Source: Streptacidiphilus sp. P02-A3a
GTDB taxonomy: Bacteria > Actinomycetota > Actinomycetes > Streptomycetales > Streptomycetaceae
Assembly (NCBI RefSeq): GCF_014084105.1
Contig: NZ_CP048289.1
Location: 4,659,922 to 4,723,921, forward strand
DNA: 64,000 nt
Direction of reading: 5' to 3'
The notes beneath the pieces are model-generated. The model saw only the letters and a program-made list of their open reading frames with translations. It was not told the origin of the DNA and ran no database searches. Every line of letters begins with the position of its first letter. Position 1 is the stretch's first letter. Positions 1 through 8,511 of this stretch are shown here, piece after piece. A program made the translations under genes and the position numbers.

Positions 1-360
1 CACGGGCAGCCGCCGGTACCGGCCGACGGCGAACAGAGCGGCCGCCTCCATGTCGGCGGTCAGGACGCCGTGTCGGGCGTACAGGCGGACCTCGGTCGCG
101 CTCTCGCGGTAGAGAGCGTCGGTGGTCCACGTCCCTCCGAGGCGCGGGCGGGACCCGCGGTCGGCGACAGCGCGCGCGAGCGCGGCGGTGAGGTGGCGGT
201 CCGGGTGGGCGTGGTCGCCCGGCGGCAGGTAGTGGGCGGAGGTGCCCTCGCCGCGCAGCGCCCGGTCGCACACCACCAGGTCGCCGGCTGCCAGGTCCGT
301 GCGCAGGGCGGGGACATCCAGTGCACCGGCGAGCAGCCCGGGGGGAAGCGACTCGCCCTC
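1..360 (-). pseudogene. Nucleoside phosphorylase (PNP/UDP phosphorylase family), partial, N-terminus missing
   Basis: Reading leftwards, the frame gives a good match to the middle of uridine/purine nucleoside phosphorylases. It has an LAGALD-like segment, then GDLVVCDRALRGEGTSAHYL, then GTWTTDALYRES and the purine/pyrimidine-binding TADMEAAALFAVG. The family cleaves nucleosides with phosphate in salvage. The gene runs off the left edge, so its C-terminus is not visible. Upstream of about 360 the frame stays open, but the sequence no longer resembles the family and offers no credible start, so the first roughly 80 residues appear lost. It is probably a truncated remnant, unless an N-terminal frameshift hides the rest. 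Confidence 0.65.
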
Positions 361-527
361 TGCCCTCGGGCGTGGGGATGGGGCGAGACCACTTAACCGC
401 TTTGGAGCCGCCCGGCGGTACGCCCGCGCGTCGCAGACCTGTTCAGCCTGTTCATGATCAGACAGCAGGGGGCGGTGGACAGGTTGCCCCTGCCCCCGCC
501 GCGGCCCGCGCCAAGTAGGGTCGGGGA

Positions 528-671
528 CTGGAAACGGAGCATCAGCCACCGCGTCAGTCCACGACCCTGGAGTCGTCACGGGCGAAGTTCGAGGCGGTGA
601 CGCCGCATTTGAACGAGCGGCAGCGCCGGATCCTGTACGTGGTACGCGACAGTCACAGACCGCGTAGATAA
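528..671 (+). pseudogene. Transposase N-terminal remnant (ISAzo13-like)
   Basis: A short frame ending in TAA at 669-671 contains LESSRAKFEAVTPHLNERQRR, which resembles the start of ISAzo13-family transposases (KFEAV.PHLDERQRRL). The similarity stops abruptly and no catalytic region follows. No terminal repeats were recognised. It is called a dead fragment on the strength of this one motif. Confidence 0.4.
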
Positions 672-722
672 ATCAACCCACGGATTCATCTGCCCGCAGC
701 CGGGCGCGGACCGTCTCGTCGA

Positions 723-753
723 ATGTCGCAGTCATGTCGGATGTCGCAGTCAT
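723..753. repeat. Short tandem repeat, 13-bp unit at 18-bp period
   Basis: ATGTCGCAGTCAT occurs at 723-735 and again at 741-753. On the minus strand the copies fall in a tiny frame (MTATSDMTATFDE...) that stops after some 26 codons and matches nothing I recognise. The rest of 672-879 holds no supportable gene. Confidence 0.5.
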
Positions 754-879
754 CCTGGGAGGCTACCCACCCCAGGGGCGCGCCGCTCCGAGCGAAGCCG
801 GCTGCGGCCGCCGGGGAACCTGTCAGTGGGTCGTCGTACGGTGGCCGGAAGCAGTGAGCCACTCAAGCCGGGAGCGAGC

Positions 880-1449
880 ATGACGACCTTGTCCGCACGA
901 CCGAACACCGCGCTGCTTGTCATCGACGTCCAGAACGGAGTCGTGGGCGGTGCGCACAACCGCGAGGCCGTCGTGGCGAACATCGCCACCCTGGCCGCCA
1001 AGGCCCGGGCGCGGGACGTGCCCGTCATCTGGGTGCAGCACTCGAGCGAGGACCTGCCGATCGACAGCGACCAGTGGCAGTACGTGCCGGAGTTGGTCCG
1101 CGAGGGGACAGAGCCCCTGGTGCACAAGCGCTACCCCGACTCCTTCGAGGAGACCGACCTCGAAGCGGTACTGGCCCAGCACGGCATCGGCCGCCTGTTC
1201 GTCACCGGCGCCCAGACCGACCAGTGCGTCCGGGCCACCCTGCACGGCGCCCTCGTCCGCGGATACGACGCGACCCTGGTCGCTGACGCGCACACGACCG
1301 AGGACCTGACCGCCTACGGCGCGCCCGCACCGGAGCAGGTCATCGCGCACACGAACCTGTACTGGAAGTACCACACCGCCCCGGGCCGCACCGCCGGCGC
1401 GGTGGACACGGCAGCGGTGGACTTCACGCCCGCGGAACGCCGCCGCTGA
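880..1449 (+). CDS. Isochorismatase-family cysteine hydrolase
   Basis: This 189-residue alpha/beta hydrolase belongs to the isochorismatase/nicotinamidase-like superfamily. All three catalytic positions are visible: Asp16 in LLVIDVQNG, Lys83 in VHKRYPDSF and the nucleophile Cys116 in GAQTDQCVRAT. The length is normal for stand-alone members. An upstream in-frame start at 826 exists, but the family begins near the chosen ATG, where TALLVIDVQ follows directly. The substrate (an amide or an isochorismate-type enol ether) cannot be told. It is monocistronic and faces the epimerase. Its 5' end (888-916) is duplicated at 4249-4277. Confidence 0.88.
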   Translation: MTTLSARPNTALLVIDVQNGVVGGAHNREAVVANIATLAAKARARDVPVIWVQHSSEDLPIDSDQWQYVPELVREGTEPLVHKRYPDSFEETDLEAVLAQHGIGRLFVTGAQTDQCVRATLHGALVRGYDATLVADAHTTEDLTAYGAPAPEQVIAHTNLYWKYHTAPGRTAGAVDTAAVDFTPAERRR

Positions 1450-1489
1450 CCACCCCTGCCCGCGGCCGGTCCGGCAGTCGGCCGCTGTC

Positions 1490-2371
1490 TCAGGCTCCGA
1501 TGTTCTCCAGGTCGTCGAGCAGGCTCGGGTGCGTCGGCTCCCAGCCGAGGGCGGCGCGGGTGTGAGCGCTGGACGCGGGCTGGTCGGTCGCGAAGACCGG
1601 GCCGAGGGGACCGAAAACGTCCTGCGGCACCGACCTGACCGGCAGGCCGGTCCGCCGCCCGATGACAGCGGCGATGTCGCGTACCGCGTCACCTTCGTCG
1701 GCCACGGCGTGCCACGAGCTCCCGGCCGGAGCCCTCTCCAGCGCGAGCCGGAACAGGACCGCGGCGTCGAGCGCGTGGACGGCCGGCCAGCGCTGCGCGC
1801 CGTCCGCGGGGTAGCCGACGACGCCGGTGCGGCGGGCGATGTCGGTGAGCAGCCCGGCGAAACCGCCCAACCCCTGGTTGTGGACCGTGCGCGGCAGCCG
1901 CACCGCCGAGCTGCGCACGCCGCGCGAGGCGAGTTCGAGCGCGCGGGTCACCGACTGGCTGCGCCCGCCGACGGGCCCACCGGTGGGCAGCGGGTCGGCC
2001 TCGGTCGACGCGCGTCCCGGCACGTGGGGCGTGCCGGACACGGTGACCAGCGGCCGGTCCGTACCGAGGAGGGTGTCGCCGAGCGTCGCGAGCGCGGCGC
2101 TTTCCTCGGCGACCCCTCGCGCGAGCGCCTCGGGCGAGCTGAAGTCGTTGCTGAAGGCGAGGTGGATCACGCCGTCCGCCCGCTCCGCGCCGGATCGCAG
2201 CACCTCAAGGTCGGTGAGGCCGCCGCGGAGCGCGGCGGCGCCGGCGGCTTCGGCGCGCGCCGCTGAGGCGTCGGAACGGGCGAGGGCGGTGACCGAATGC
2301 CTCGCGGCGAGCAGTTCGGCGACGACGGCGGAGCCGATCAGGCCGGTTCCGCCGGTGATGAAGACGCGCAT
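1490..2371 (-). CDS. NAD(P)-dependent epimerase/dehydratase (extended/atypical SDR)
   Basis: This 293-residue protein has the dinucleotide-binding motif MRVFITGGTGLIGSAVV at its very start, which fixes the ATG at 2371. A GGAG ribosome site lies just upstream. The Rossmann fold continues with a DG.IHLAF segment and PADGAQRWPAVHALDAA, as in epimerase-like reductases of actinomycetes that act on small carbonyl or sugar substrates. It is transcribed divergently from a TetR gene. The 84-bp gap holds two palindromes, so repression by that TetR is likely. The substrate is unknown. Confidence 0.88.
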   Translation of the reverse strand: MRVFITGGTGLIGSAVVAELLAARHSVTALARSDASAARAEAAGAAALRGGLTDLEVLRSGAERADGVIHLAFSNDFSSPEALARGVAEESAALATLGDTLLGTDRPLVTVSGTPHVPGRASTEADPLPTGGPVGGRSQSVTRALELASRGVRSSAVRLPRTVHNQGLGGFAGLLTDIARRTGVVGYPADGAQRWPAVHALDAAVLFRLALERAPAGSSWHAVADEGDAVRDIAAVIGRRTGLPVRSVPQDVFGPLGPVFATDQPASSAHTRAALGWEPTHPSLLDDLENIGA

Positions 2372-2387
2372 GGTGAGCTCCACGAGG

Positions 2388-2441
2388 TGATGCGACAGGT
2401 GTCCCATCACCGTACACCGTGATGCGACACCTGTCCCATCA
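2388..2441. promoter_or_regulatory. Two 22-bp palindromic operators between epimerase and tetR
   Basis: Two nearly identical imperfect palindromes lie at 2388-2409 and 2420-2441, each with the form TGATGSGACA-SS-TGTCSCATCA, spaced 32 bp centre to centre (about three helical turns). They fill the divergent promoter region. Their size and position suit cooperative binding of the adjacent TetR protein, with control of both genes. Confidence 0.75.
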
Positions 2442-2455
2442 CCTAGGATGGGCCC

Positions 2456-3037
2456 ATGCCGAGATGGAAGCCCGACGCACGCCAACGACTGGTCGTCGAG
2501 GCACTGCGCCTGTTCGCCGAGCAGGGCTACGACGCGACGACGGTCGCCCAGATCGCCGAGCGGGCAGGGCTGACGCGGAGCACGTTCTTCCGCCACTTCG
2601 CGGACAAACGCGAGATCCTCACCACCGGGCAGCAAGTCCTGAGCCGGCTGCTGACCGAGGGCATCGACACCGCGGCCCCGGACGCCACGCCGCTGACGGC
2701 CGTCGCGGCCGGCCTGGAGCGCGCGTCAGGCGAGATGACATCGTTCAACCGCGAACTCAGCCCGCTGCTGCACGCGGCGATCGAGGCCAACGAGGAGCTG
2801 CGGGACCGCGAAGCGCTGAAGAGCATCGGCATGGCCACGGCGATAGTCGAAGCGCTGAAACGACGGAACGTCCCGGAACCCGCGGCCCAGGTGGCCGCCG
2901 AACTCGGCGTGCTCGCGTTCGGACTCGGATACACCCGGTGGGCCGACCCCACCCGCGACCAGGACCCCGGCGAGCTGGCGACCCACACGAGAGCCGCGTT
3001 CGACGAACTCCGCGCGGCAGCCGCGGAACTCCGCTGA
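2456..3037 (+). CDS. TetR-family transcriptional regulator
   Basis: This 193-residue protein has a classic N-terminal TetR helix-turn-helix (about residues 10-55): ALRLFAEQGYDATTVAQIAE followed by AGLTRSTFFRHFADKREI. The C-terminal part is an all-helical ligand-binding region without recognisable ligand signature. The ATG at 2456 follows an AGGATGG-type ribosome site. It probably represses itself and the divergent epimerase through the paired palindromes. The inducer is unknown. Confidence 0.93.
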   Translation: MPRWKPDARQRLVVEALRLFAEQGYDATTVAQIAERAGLTRSTFFRHFADKREILTTGQQVLSRLLTEGIDTAAPDATPLTAVAAGLERASGEMTSFNRELSPLLHAAIEANEELRDREALKSIGMATAIVEALKRRNVPEPAAQVAAELGVLAFGLGYTRWADPTRDQDPGELATHTRAAFDELRAAAAELR

Positions 3038-3045
3038 CCGGGCGG

Positions 3046-3537
3046 TCATCCGCTGGCCGCGGGACGCCCCCCGCGCTGGATGAACCCGCAGGGGCAGCCC
3101 ACGTCCGGTGACCTCTCCGGGTGGGGGTCGGGTCGGCCGGGCGGATGGAAGCAGGCGCTGATCGTTTTTCCGTTCTCCTGCCGGTGGGCCTCCCAATCGT
3201 CGGCCACGGCGTCGACGATGGCCATCCCGCGCCCGGATTCGCGCTCCGCGTCGAGGGACCGAGGAGTGGGCAGGACGGGCGAGGTGTCACTGACACTGAC
3301 ATGCAGGCAGACCAGATCCCACGTCAGAACCACCTGCGCGTCACTGTGCGCGTGGACATGGGCGTTGGTGATCAACTCGCTCACGGCCAGGAGGACGTCA
3401 TCGACCGTCTCCGGTGCCCGCGCGCACCAGCCGAGCCGCTCCAGGTGCGCCCGGGCCCAGCGCCTGCCGGCCTGCACACCGCTGCTCACGGGAAAGGACT
3501 GCGCCCACCCCATCGCCTTGATCGACGCCTCACCCAT
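3046..3537 (-). CDS. RsbW-like ATP-binding protein (anti-sigma factor kinase fold)
   Basis: This 163-residue GHKL-type ATPase domain has the N-box as LLAVSELITNAHVHA, a D.SP G1 box (SDTSPVLP) and a G2 box ESGRGMAIVDAVADDW. Small stand-alone copies of this fold are abundant in streptomycetes and are thought to act as serine kinases or anti-sigma factors. A GGAG site precedes the ATG at 3537. The gene is convergent with tetR, ending only 8 bp from it. The C-terminal 30 residues are Pro/Cys-rich and not part of the domain. The partner is unknown. Confidence 0.82.
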   Translation of the reverse strand: MGEASIKAMGWAQSFPVSSGVQAGRRWARAHLERLGWCARAPETVDDVLLAVSELITNAHVHAHSDAQVVLTWDLVCLHVSVSDTSPVLPTPRSLDAERESGRGMAIVDAVADDWEAHRQENGKTISACFHPPGRPDPHPERSPDVGCPCGFIQRGGRPAASG

Positions 3538-3674
3538 AGCTCCGCCCTCTCCCTTCCGGTCGTGGCAGCGCCTACCCGGTGAGCGCCACACCACCTGTGC
3601 CACACCGGATCCTGCTCGCGAAGGTGAACCCGGCCCCGGCTATGCTCACGGTTCGGCACTTCAACGGGGGCATC

Positions 3675-4235
3675 ATGCGTATACGACCGTCCGCGATTGC
3701 GTTGTCCGCCGCCTTCCTGGCGGCGCTTCTCACCTCCTGCTCCAGCGCGGCCGTGCGGACGTCCGCGGCTTCCGCCCCGGCCCGCCCACCCGTCGCGGCC
3801 TCGGGCAGCGCCGCCGCCTCCCCGTCGACGACGGCCGCGCAATCGACGACGGCCGCCCCGGCCGCGCAGTCGACGGCAACGGCGGTCGTCTTCCCCACCA
3901 CGCCGGCCGCACCGGGAACGCCGGTCCAGCAGGTGCGCGACGCGTTCGCCGAACTCCAGGCCACCTACACCGACGCGGGCTGCGCCGACCCGGGGAACTG
4001 CGGGTACTTCGTCAACCGCCTGCTGGAGAACCTCGACGACCTCTACGCGTCCATGAAGGCCAGCCCCGAGGGGCCCGGGCACTTCGAGCAGCCACTCGCC
4101 TGGATCGGTCGGATGCGGACGTCCCTGGGCGGCGACCTCTCCCTCGCCAATGTCGAGAAGCACCAGAGCCTGCTGCGAGGTACGCGCGACCAGATCAATA
4201 CCTGGATGCAGGCCCACCCGCAGGACTACCGCTGA
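3675..4235 (+). CDS. Putative lipoprotein of unknown function
   Basis: This 186-residue protein has a lipoprotein signal: basic MRIR, a hydrophobic stretch, then the lipobox LLTSC with Cys22. About 50 residues of Ala/Ser/Thr/Pro-rich linker follow, typical of surface lipoproteins that span the cell wall. A roughly 100-residue helical C-terminal domain then begins VQQVRDAFAELQATYTDAGC and contains two Cys (DAGCADPGNC). I do not recognise the domain. An upstream in-frame start at 3579 is less likely, because the signal peptide starts at 3675 after a GGGGG site. Confidence 0.7.
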   Translation: MRIRPSAIALSAAFLAALLTSCSSAAVRTSAASAPARPPVAASGSAAASPSTTAAQSTTAAPAAQSTATAVVFPTTPAAPGTPVQQVRDAFAELQATYTDAGCADPGNCGYFVNRLLENLDDLYASMKASPEGPGHFEQPLAWIGRMRTSLGGDLSLANVEKHQSLLRGTRDQINTWMQAHPQDYR

Positions 4236-4248
4236 TCGCCCCGTCCGG

Positions 4249-4277
4249 CTTGTCCGCACGACCGAACACCGCGCTGC
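4249..4277 (+). repeat. 29-bp exact copy of the isochorismatase gene 5' end
   Basis: Positions 4249-4277 are identical to 888-916, in the same orientation. The copy encodes the residues just after the isochorismatase start but is followed by unrelated sequence. It is too long to be chance and is probably the scar of a duplication or recombination. Confidence 0.8.
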
Positions 4278-4368
4278 CCGAACCCATCGCTCCTGACACG
4301 GTGTCACCGAGCCGATACGGGGCACGCGCACTCCACGCACACCATGCCACCGCTGAGAGGGGACTGTG

Positions 4369-4560
4369 ATGCCCACACTCGCCACCCGCTGTCGCCAGTG
4401 CCCGCCCTCCGGTGGAACCGTCGTCGCCTACCTGCCCGGGCAGGAGGGCCACCGCTCCGGACACCGGGCCTGGGAACTGACCCAGAGGACCGGCCACCGC
4501 CACCACGACCACTACGACCCCGACCTGGACGCCTTCCTGGTCATCGACAACGACGGCTGA
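4369..4560 (+). CDS. Small hypothetical protein
   Basis: This 63-residue ORF starts at an ATG preceded by a GAGAGGGG ribosome site. It is hydrophilic, with a CRQC pair near the N-terminus and a His/Asp-rich tail (RHHDHYDPDLDAFLVIDNDG). The CxxC and histidines could bind a metal, but no family is recognised. Confidence 0.5.
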   Translation: MPTLATRCRQCPPSGGTVVAYLPGQEGHRSGHRAWELTQRTGHRHHDHYDPDLDAFLVIDNDG

Positions 4561-4678
4561 GCCCCGCCCGGCCACCCCTCCAGGACCGGTCCCGTGCCGC
4601 GCCACCCGCATGAGTGGGCATCACAGCCGCGGGCCCGGGTAGGCACCCCACCACGACAGCTCATCGAAGGAGACCCTG

Positions 4679-4909
4679 GTGCAGGACCCGAGAGCATCCC
4701 TGGAACTGGCCGTCGTGCGCGCCCAGGACGCAGCAGCAGCAGCGGAAGCCGCCCAGGAGGACCTCAAGGGAGCCCTCGCCGACGGCCAGACCGCCGGTGT
4801 CGACCTCGGCGAAGTCGCGGCGACCACCGGTGTCCCGGTGGACGAGCTGGAGTCCGCCGGGGATCTCGTCGATCAGGGAGCCGGACCGGGTGAGGCCCGC
4901 CGTCGGTGA
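4679..4909 (+). CDS. Small hypothetical protein with coiled coil and HTH-like tail
   Basis: This 76-residue ORF starts at GTG behind a strong GAAGGAG site. Residues 1-32 form an Ala-rich amphipathic helix. The second half (VDLGEVAATTGVPVDELESAG) has the pattern of a short helix-turn-helix, as in small actinomycete HTH proteins. Function is unknown. It ends some 30 bp before the iron box of the efe operon. Confidence 0.5.
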   Translation: MQDPRASLELAVVRAQDAAAAAEAAQEDLKGALADGQTAGVDLGEVAATTGVPVDELESAGDLVDQGAGPGEARRR

Positions 4910-4940
4910 GGAACAGGGGCCACCCCCTTCCCCAACAACA

Positions 4941-4959
4941 TTAGGTATGCCTTACCTTT
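4941..4959. promoter_or_regulatory. DtxR/DmdR-type iron box
   Basis: TTAGGTATGCCTTACCTTT matches the actinobacterial iron-box pattern (TTAGGTTAGGCTAACCTAA), an interrupted palindrome bound by Fe(II)-loaded DtxR/DmdR1/IdeR. It lies 6 bp before the efe start codon, so iron-replete repression of the operon is expected. Confidence 0.8.
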
Positions 4960-4965
4960 GTCCCT

Positions 4966-7146
4966 ATGACTTGGGCTGACGCTGCACCAAACCTGCTGAT
5001 CGGCTTGCGGGAGGGACTGGAGGCGGGGCTGGTGGTCAGCATCCTGCTGGCCGCCCTCCGCAAGGCCGGAACCGGGCGGCAGGACCGGCCGGTATCGACC
5101 GCGCCGGTCTGGTTCGGCGTGCTCGGGGCGGTGATGCTGGCCGGTTCGTTCGCCGCGGTGCTGACCTACTCGACCAGCGTGCTGTCCTCCCAGGGCCAGC
5201 AGGCGGTGGGCGGCCTGCTCAGCGTGCTGGCCGTGGCCCTGGTCACCGCCATGGTGTTCTGGATGCGGCGCACCGCGGCGACGCTCTCGGCGCAGCTGCG
5301 CGGCGAGGTGCAGCGCGCGGCCGTGCTGGGCGCGGGCGCGCTGACGCTGACCGCGTTCCTGGCCGTGGGGCGCGAGGGCCTGGAGACCACCCTGTTCATG
5401 TGGACGGCGGTCAAGGCCTCGGGCTCGACCGCGGCCCCGCTGGTCGGCGCCGGTCTGGGCCTGGTCATCGCGGTGGTGCTGTGCTGGCTGCTGTACCGGC
5501 GGGCGGTGCGGATCAACATCGGGGTGTTCTTCAACCGCACCGCGATCCTGCTGATCGTGATCGCGGCCGGGGTGCTGGCCTACGGCCTGGGCGACCTCCA
5601 GGAGGCCGGATGGCTGTCCGGCCAGCAGTGGGTCGCCTTCGACCTGACCGCGCACATCGACCCGAACTCCTGGTGGGTCTCGATCCTCACCGGCGTCACC
5701 GACCTGTCGCCGAGGATGACCGTGCTCCAGGTCGTGGCGTGGATCGGCTACCTGGCCGTGGTGGTGCCCGCGTTCGTCCACGCGGGCCGGGTCGCCACCG
5801 CCCGCCTCGCCGCCGCCAAGGCCCAGACCCAGGCCGAGGCCCAGGCCGAGACTCAGGCCCAGGCGCAGACCGCGACCCGGACCGGGCCCCGCTCCGGGAC
5901 CGACGTCGCCGCCGCGCGGCCGCAGCCCGAGCCCGAGCCGGGGCCGGTCGGGCGGTGGCAGCAGCTGGCGGGGGACCGCCCGTGGACGGTGGCCGGGGCG
6001 CTGGTGCTGGTGCCGGTGGTGGCCGCCGCGGTGACGATCACGGCGCTGCCGACCACCGCGGCCGCGGCCACCACCACGGTGAAGGTCACCAGCTCGGCCT
6101 GCGCGCCGGGCTGGAGCTCGGCGGTCTCCGGATCGCAGACCTTCGAGGTGGACAACCAGACCGGCAAGGCGGGCGAGATCACCCTGCTCGACTCCTCCGG
6201 CGCGATCGTCGGCGAGATCGAGACCCTGGGCCCGGCCACCACCGCCGCGCTCAGCGCCACCCTGGGCACCGGCACCTACTCCTTCCACTGCCTGATGTCC
6301 GGCGCCGCCGCGACGACCTCGGCCCCGGTCCAGGTCTCCGGCAAGGCCCCGGCGGGCGCGCCGCTGGCCGTCAAGCCGGTCACCCTGGCCGACCTGACCG
6401 GCCCGAACACCCAGTACCAGCAGTACGCCGCGGCCGACCTGGTCACCCTGCGGACCCAGGTCGCCGCGCTGCGCCGGGACATCGCCGGGAACGACGTCGC
6501 GGCCGCGCGGGCCGACTGGCTCGCCGCGCAGCTGACCTGGGAGCGCGTCGGCGCCTCCTACGACAGCTTCGGCGACGCCGGGACCGCGGTCGACGGCCTG
6601 CCCGACGGGCTGCCGCTCGGCGTCAACGACCCCGGCTTCACCGGGCTGCACCGCATCGAGTACGGCCTCTACCACGGCCAGGGCGCCGCGCAGCTGCTGC
6701 CGTCGGTGGACCAGCTCGCGGGCGAGATCACCAGCGTGCAGAAGAACCTCACCAGCGACGACGTCGCCGGTGACCCGACGAACCTGCCGATCCGCGCGCA
6801 CGAGATCATCGAGGACGCGATCCGCGACCACCTGTCCGGCATCGACGACCAGGGCGCGGGCGCCGCCTACGCCATGACCTACGCCGACACCCAGGTCGAC
6901 CGCGTGGTGCTGGGCGAGCTCGGCCCCCTGATCGACGCCCGCTCGCCGGGCCTGGTCGCCACCGCCGACGCCCAGCTGACCGCGCTCGACCAGGCGCTGG
7001 ACGACGCGAAGACGAGTGGCCAGTGGCAGCCGCTCACCGACACCCCGCTCGCCGCCCGGCAGCAGGTCGACGCCGCCATCGGCGCCCTGCTGGAGACCCT
7101 GGCCACGGTCCCCGACCTGCTCGAAGTCCCCCCGTCGGCCTCGTGA
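4966..7146 (+). CDS. efeU/efeO: EfeU-EfeO fusion: ferrous/ferric iron permease with periplasmic cupredoxin-M75 domain
   Basis: This 726-residue protein is a fusion. The N-terminal part (about 1-280) is an FTR1/EfeU permease with seven likely membrane segments and both iron-binding REGLE motifs (residues 15-19 and 136-140). After a Gln/Ala-rich linker and another hydrophobic segment comes EfeO: a cupredoxin-like part (about 370-450), then an imelysin-like M75 domain containing HRIEYGLYHG. EfeU carries iron across the membrane, and EfeO and EfeB act outside. There is little space for a ribosome site after the iron box, so the transcript may be leaderless or a downstream start may be used. efeB follows 75 bp later. 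Confidence 0.9.
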   Translation: MTWADAAPNLLIGLREGLEAGLVVSILLAALRKAGTGRQDRPVSTAPVWFGVLGAVMLAGSFAAVLTYSTSVLSSQGQQAVGGLLSVLAVALVTAMVFWMRRTAATLSAQLRGEVQRAAVLGAGALTLTAFLAVGREGLETTLFMWTAVKASGSTAAPLVGAGLGLVIAVVLCWLLYRRAVRINIGVFFNRTAILLIVIAAGVLAYGLGDLQEAGWLSGQQWVAFDLTAHIDPNSWWVSILTGVTDLSPRMTVLQVVAWIGYLAVVVPAFVHAGRVATARLAAAKAQTQAEAQAETQAQAQTATRTGPRSGTDVAAARPQPEPEPGPVGRWQQLAGDRPWTVAGALVLVPVVAAAVTITALPTTAAAATTTVKVTSSACAPGWSSAVSGSQTFEVDNQTGKAGEITLLDSSGAIVGEIETLGPATTAALSATLGTGTYSFHCLMSGAAATTSAPVQVSGKAPAGAPLAVKPVTLADLTGPNTQYQQYAAADLVTLRTQVAALRRDIAGNDVAAARADWLAAQLTWERVGASYDSFGDAGTAVDGLPDGLPLGVNDPGFTGLHRIEYGLYHGQGAAQLLPSVDQLAGEITSVQKNLTSDDVAGDPTNLPIRAHEIIEDAIRDHLSGIDDQGAGAAYAMTYADTQVDRVVLGELGPLIDARSPGLVATADAQLTALDQALDDAKTSGQWQPLTDTPLAARQQVDAAIGALLETLATVPDLLEVPPSAS

Positions 7147-7221
7147 CCCGCCGCGCGTGACCCACCGCGCGCAGCTCCCCGCAGCCCCCCGGCCCGCCCC
7201 GACACCGAAGGTCCTCCCACG

Positions 7222-8472
7222 ATGACAGAGCACGAACCCTTCAACGCCAGTCGGCGCAACTTCCTGCGCGGCGCCGCCGTGGGCGCCGTGGGCACAGCGG
7301 TGACCGGCGGCGTGCTGATCGGCGGCGCCCACGCGGACGCCGACGCCGCGAAGTCCGGGCAGAGCACGACCGTCGAGTCCTACCCGTTCCACGGCGCCAA
7401 CCAGTCCGGGATCCTGACCCCCGGCCCCGCCGACAAGCAGCCGTTCTCCTGCTTCGTCGCGTTCGACTCCACCGCCACCAGCAGGGCGGAACTGGCCGAG
7501 CTGATGAAGACGCTCACCGCCCGCGCCCGCTTCCTGACCAGCGGCGGCATACCGGAGAACCTCGGCATCAGCCAACCGCCCTCGGACAGCGACGTGCTGG
7601 GCCCCGACGTACCCGCCGACGGCCTGACCATCACCGTCGGCGTCGGCGCCAGCCTGTTCGACGAGCGCTACGGGCTCACCGCGCTCAAGCCCGCCAAGCT
7701 CAAGCCGATGACCATCTTCCCGAACGACTCGCCGGAAGCGGCCTGGATGCACGGCGACCTCAGCATCCAGCTGTGCGCCAACCACCCCGACACCATCCAC
7801 CACGCGATCCGCGACATCGCCAAGCACACCCGCGGCTCCATGCAGCTGCGCTGGAAGATCGAGGCCTACGGCGCCCCGCCGCGCCCCAGCGGCACCCCGC
7901 GCAACCTGCTCGGCTTCAAGGACGGCACCGCCAACCCCACCGGGGAGCTGGCCTCGGACCTGGTGTGGGCCGGACCCGGCGAGCCCGCCTGGGCCAAGGG
8001 CGGCAGCTACCAGGTGCTGCGGATCATCCGGATGCTGGTCGAGTTCTGGGACCGGGTGTCCATCAACGAGCAGGAGGGCATGTTCGGCCGCCGCCGCGAC
8101 TCGGGCGCCCCCCTGGACGGCAACGCCGAGTTCGACACCCCGAACTACCAGGCCGACCCCAAGGGCAACGTCATCCCGCTGGACGCGCACATCCGGCTGG
8201 CCAACCCGCGCACCCCGCAGACCGCCAACCAGCGCCTGATCCGCCGCTCCTACGACTACGACCTGGGCCTGGACCAGAACGGCGACATCCAGGCCGGACA
8301 CGTCTTCGTGGTCTACAACCAGGACCTGGAGCGGCAGTTCGAGACCGTCCAGACCCGGCTGATCGGCGAACCCCTGATCGACTACGTCCAGCCCTTCGGC
8401 GGCGGCTACTTCTACGCCCTGCCCGGAGTCGCCGACGCCAACGACTGGTACGCCAGCGGACTGCTCAGCTGA
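7222..8472 (+). CDS. efeB: EfeB, Tat-exported DyP-type haem peroxidase
   Basis: This 416-residue protein begins with a twin-arginine signal (SRRNFLRG at 10-17, then a hydrophobic Ala/Gly/Val stretch). The mature part is a DyP-type peroxidase, with the GXXDG signature in GFKDGTANP, a conserved EFWDRVSINEQE segment and DAHIRLANPRT carrying the proximal haem histidine. EfeB oxidises ferrous iron (or acts on haem) at the cell surface and works with EfeUO. Its place 75 bp after the efeUO fusion, in the same direction and under the iron box, supports one operon. Confidence 0.92.
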   Translation: MTEHEPFNASRRNFLRGAAVGAVGTAVTGGVLIGGAHADADAAKSGQSTTVESYPFHGANQSGILTPGPADKQPFSCFVAFDSTATSRAELAELMKTLTARARFLTSGGIPENLGISQPPSDSDVLGPDVPADGLTITVGVGASLFDERYGLTALKPAKLKPMTIFPNDSPEAAWMHGDLSIQLCANHPDTIHHAIRDIAKHTRGSMQLRWKIEAYGAPPRPSGTPRNLLGFKDGTANPTGELASDLVWAGPGEPAWAKGGSYQVLRIIRMLVEFWDRVSINEQEGMFGRRRDSGAPLDGNAEFDTPNYQADPKGNVIPLDAHIRLANPRTPQTANQRLIRRSYDYDLGLDQNGDIQAGHVFVVYNQDLERQFETVQTRLIGEPLIDYVQPFGGGYFYALPGVADANDWYASGLLS

Positions 8473-8511
8473 CACCCGCCGTGTTCGTCGACAGCGGTGC
8501 GGTGCGAGCCC

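Noticed and set aside
4873..8475. A 1200-codon minus-strand open frame
   Set aside because: Antisense shadow of efeUO and efeB; the translation is Gly/Val/Asp/Gln-rich low-complexity sequence with no domain.
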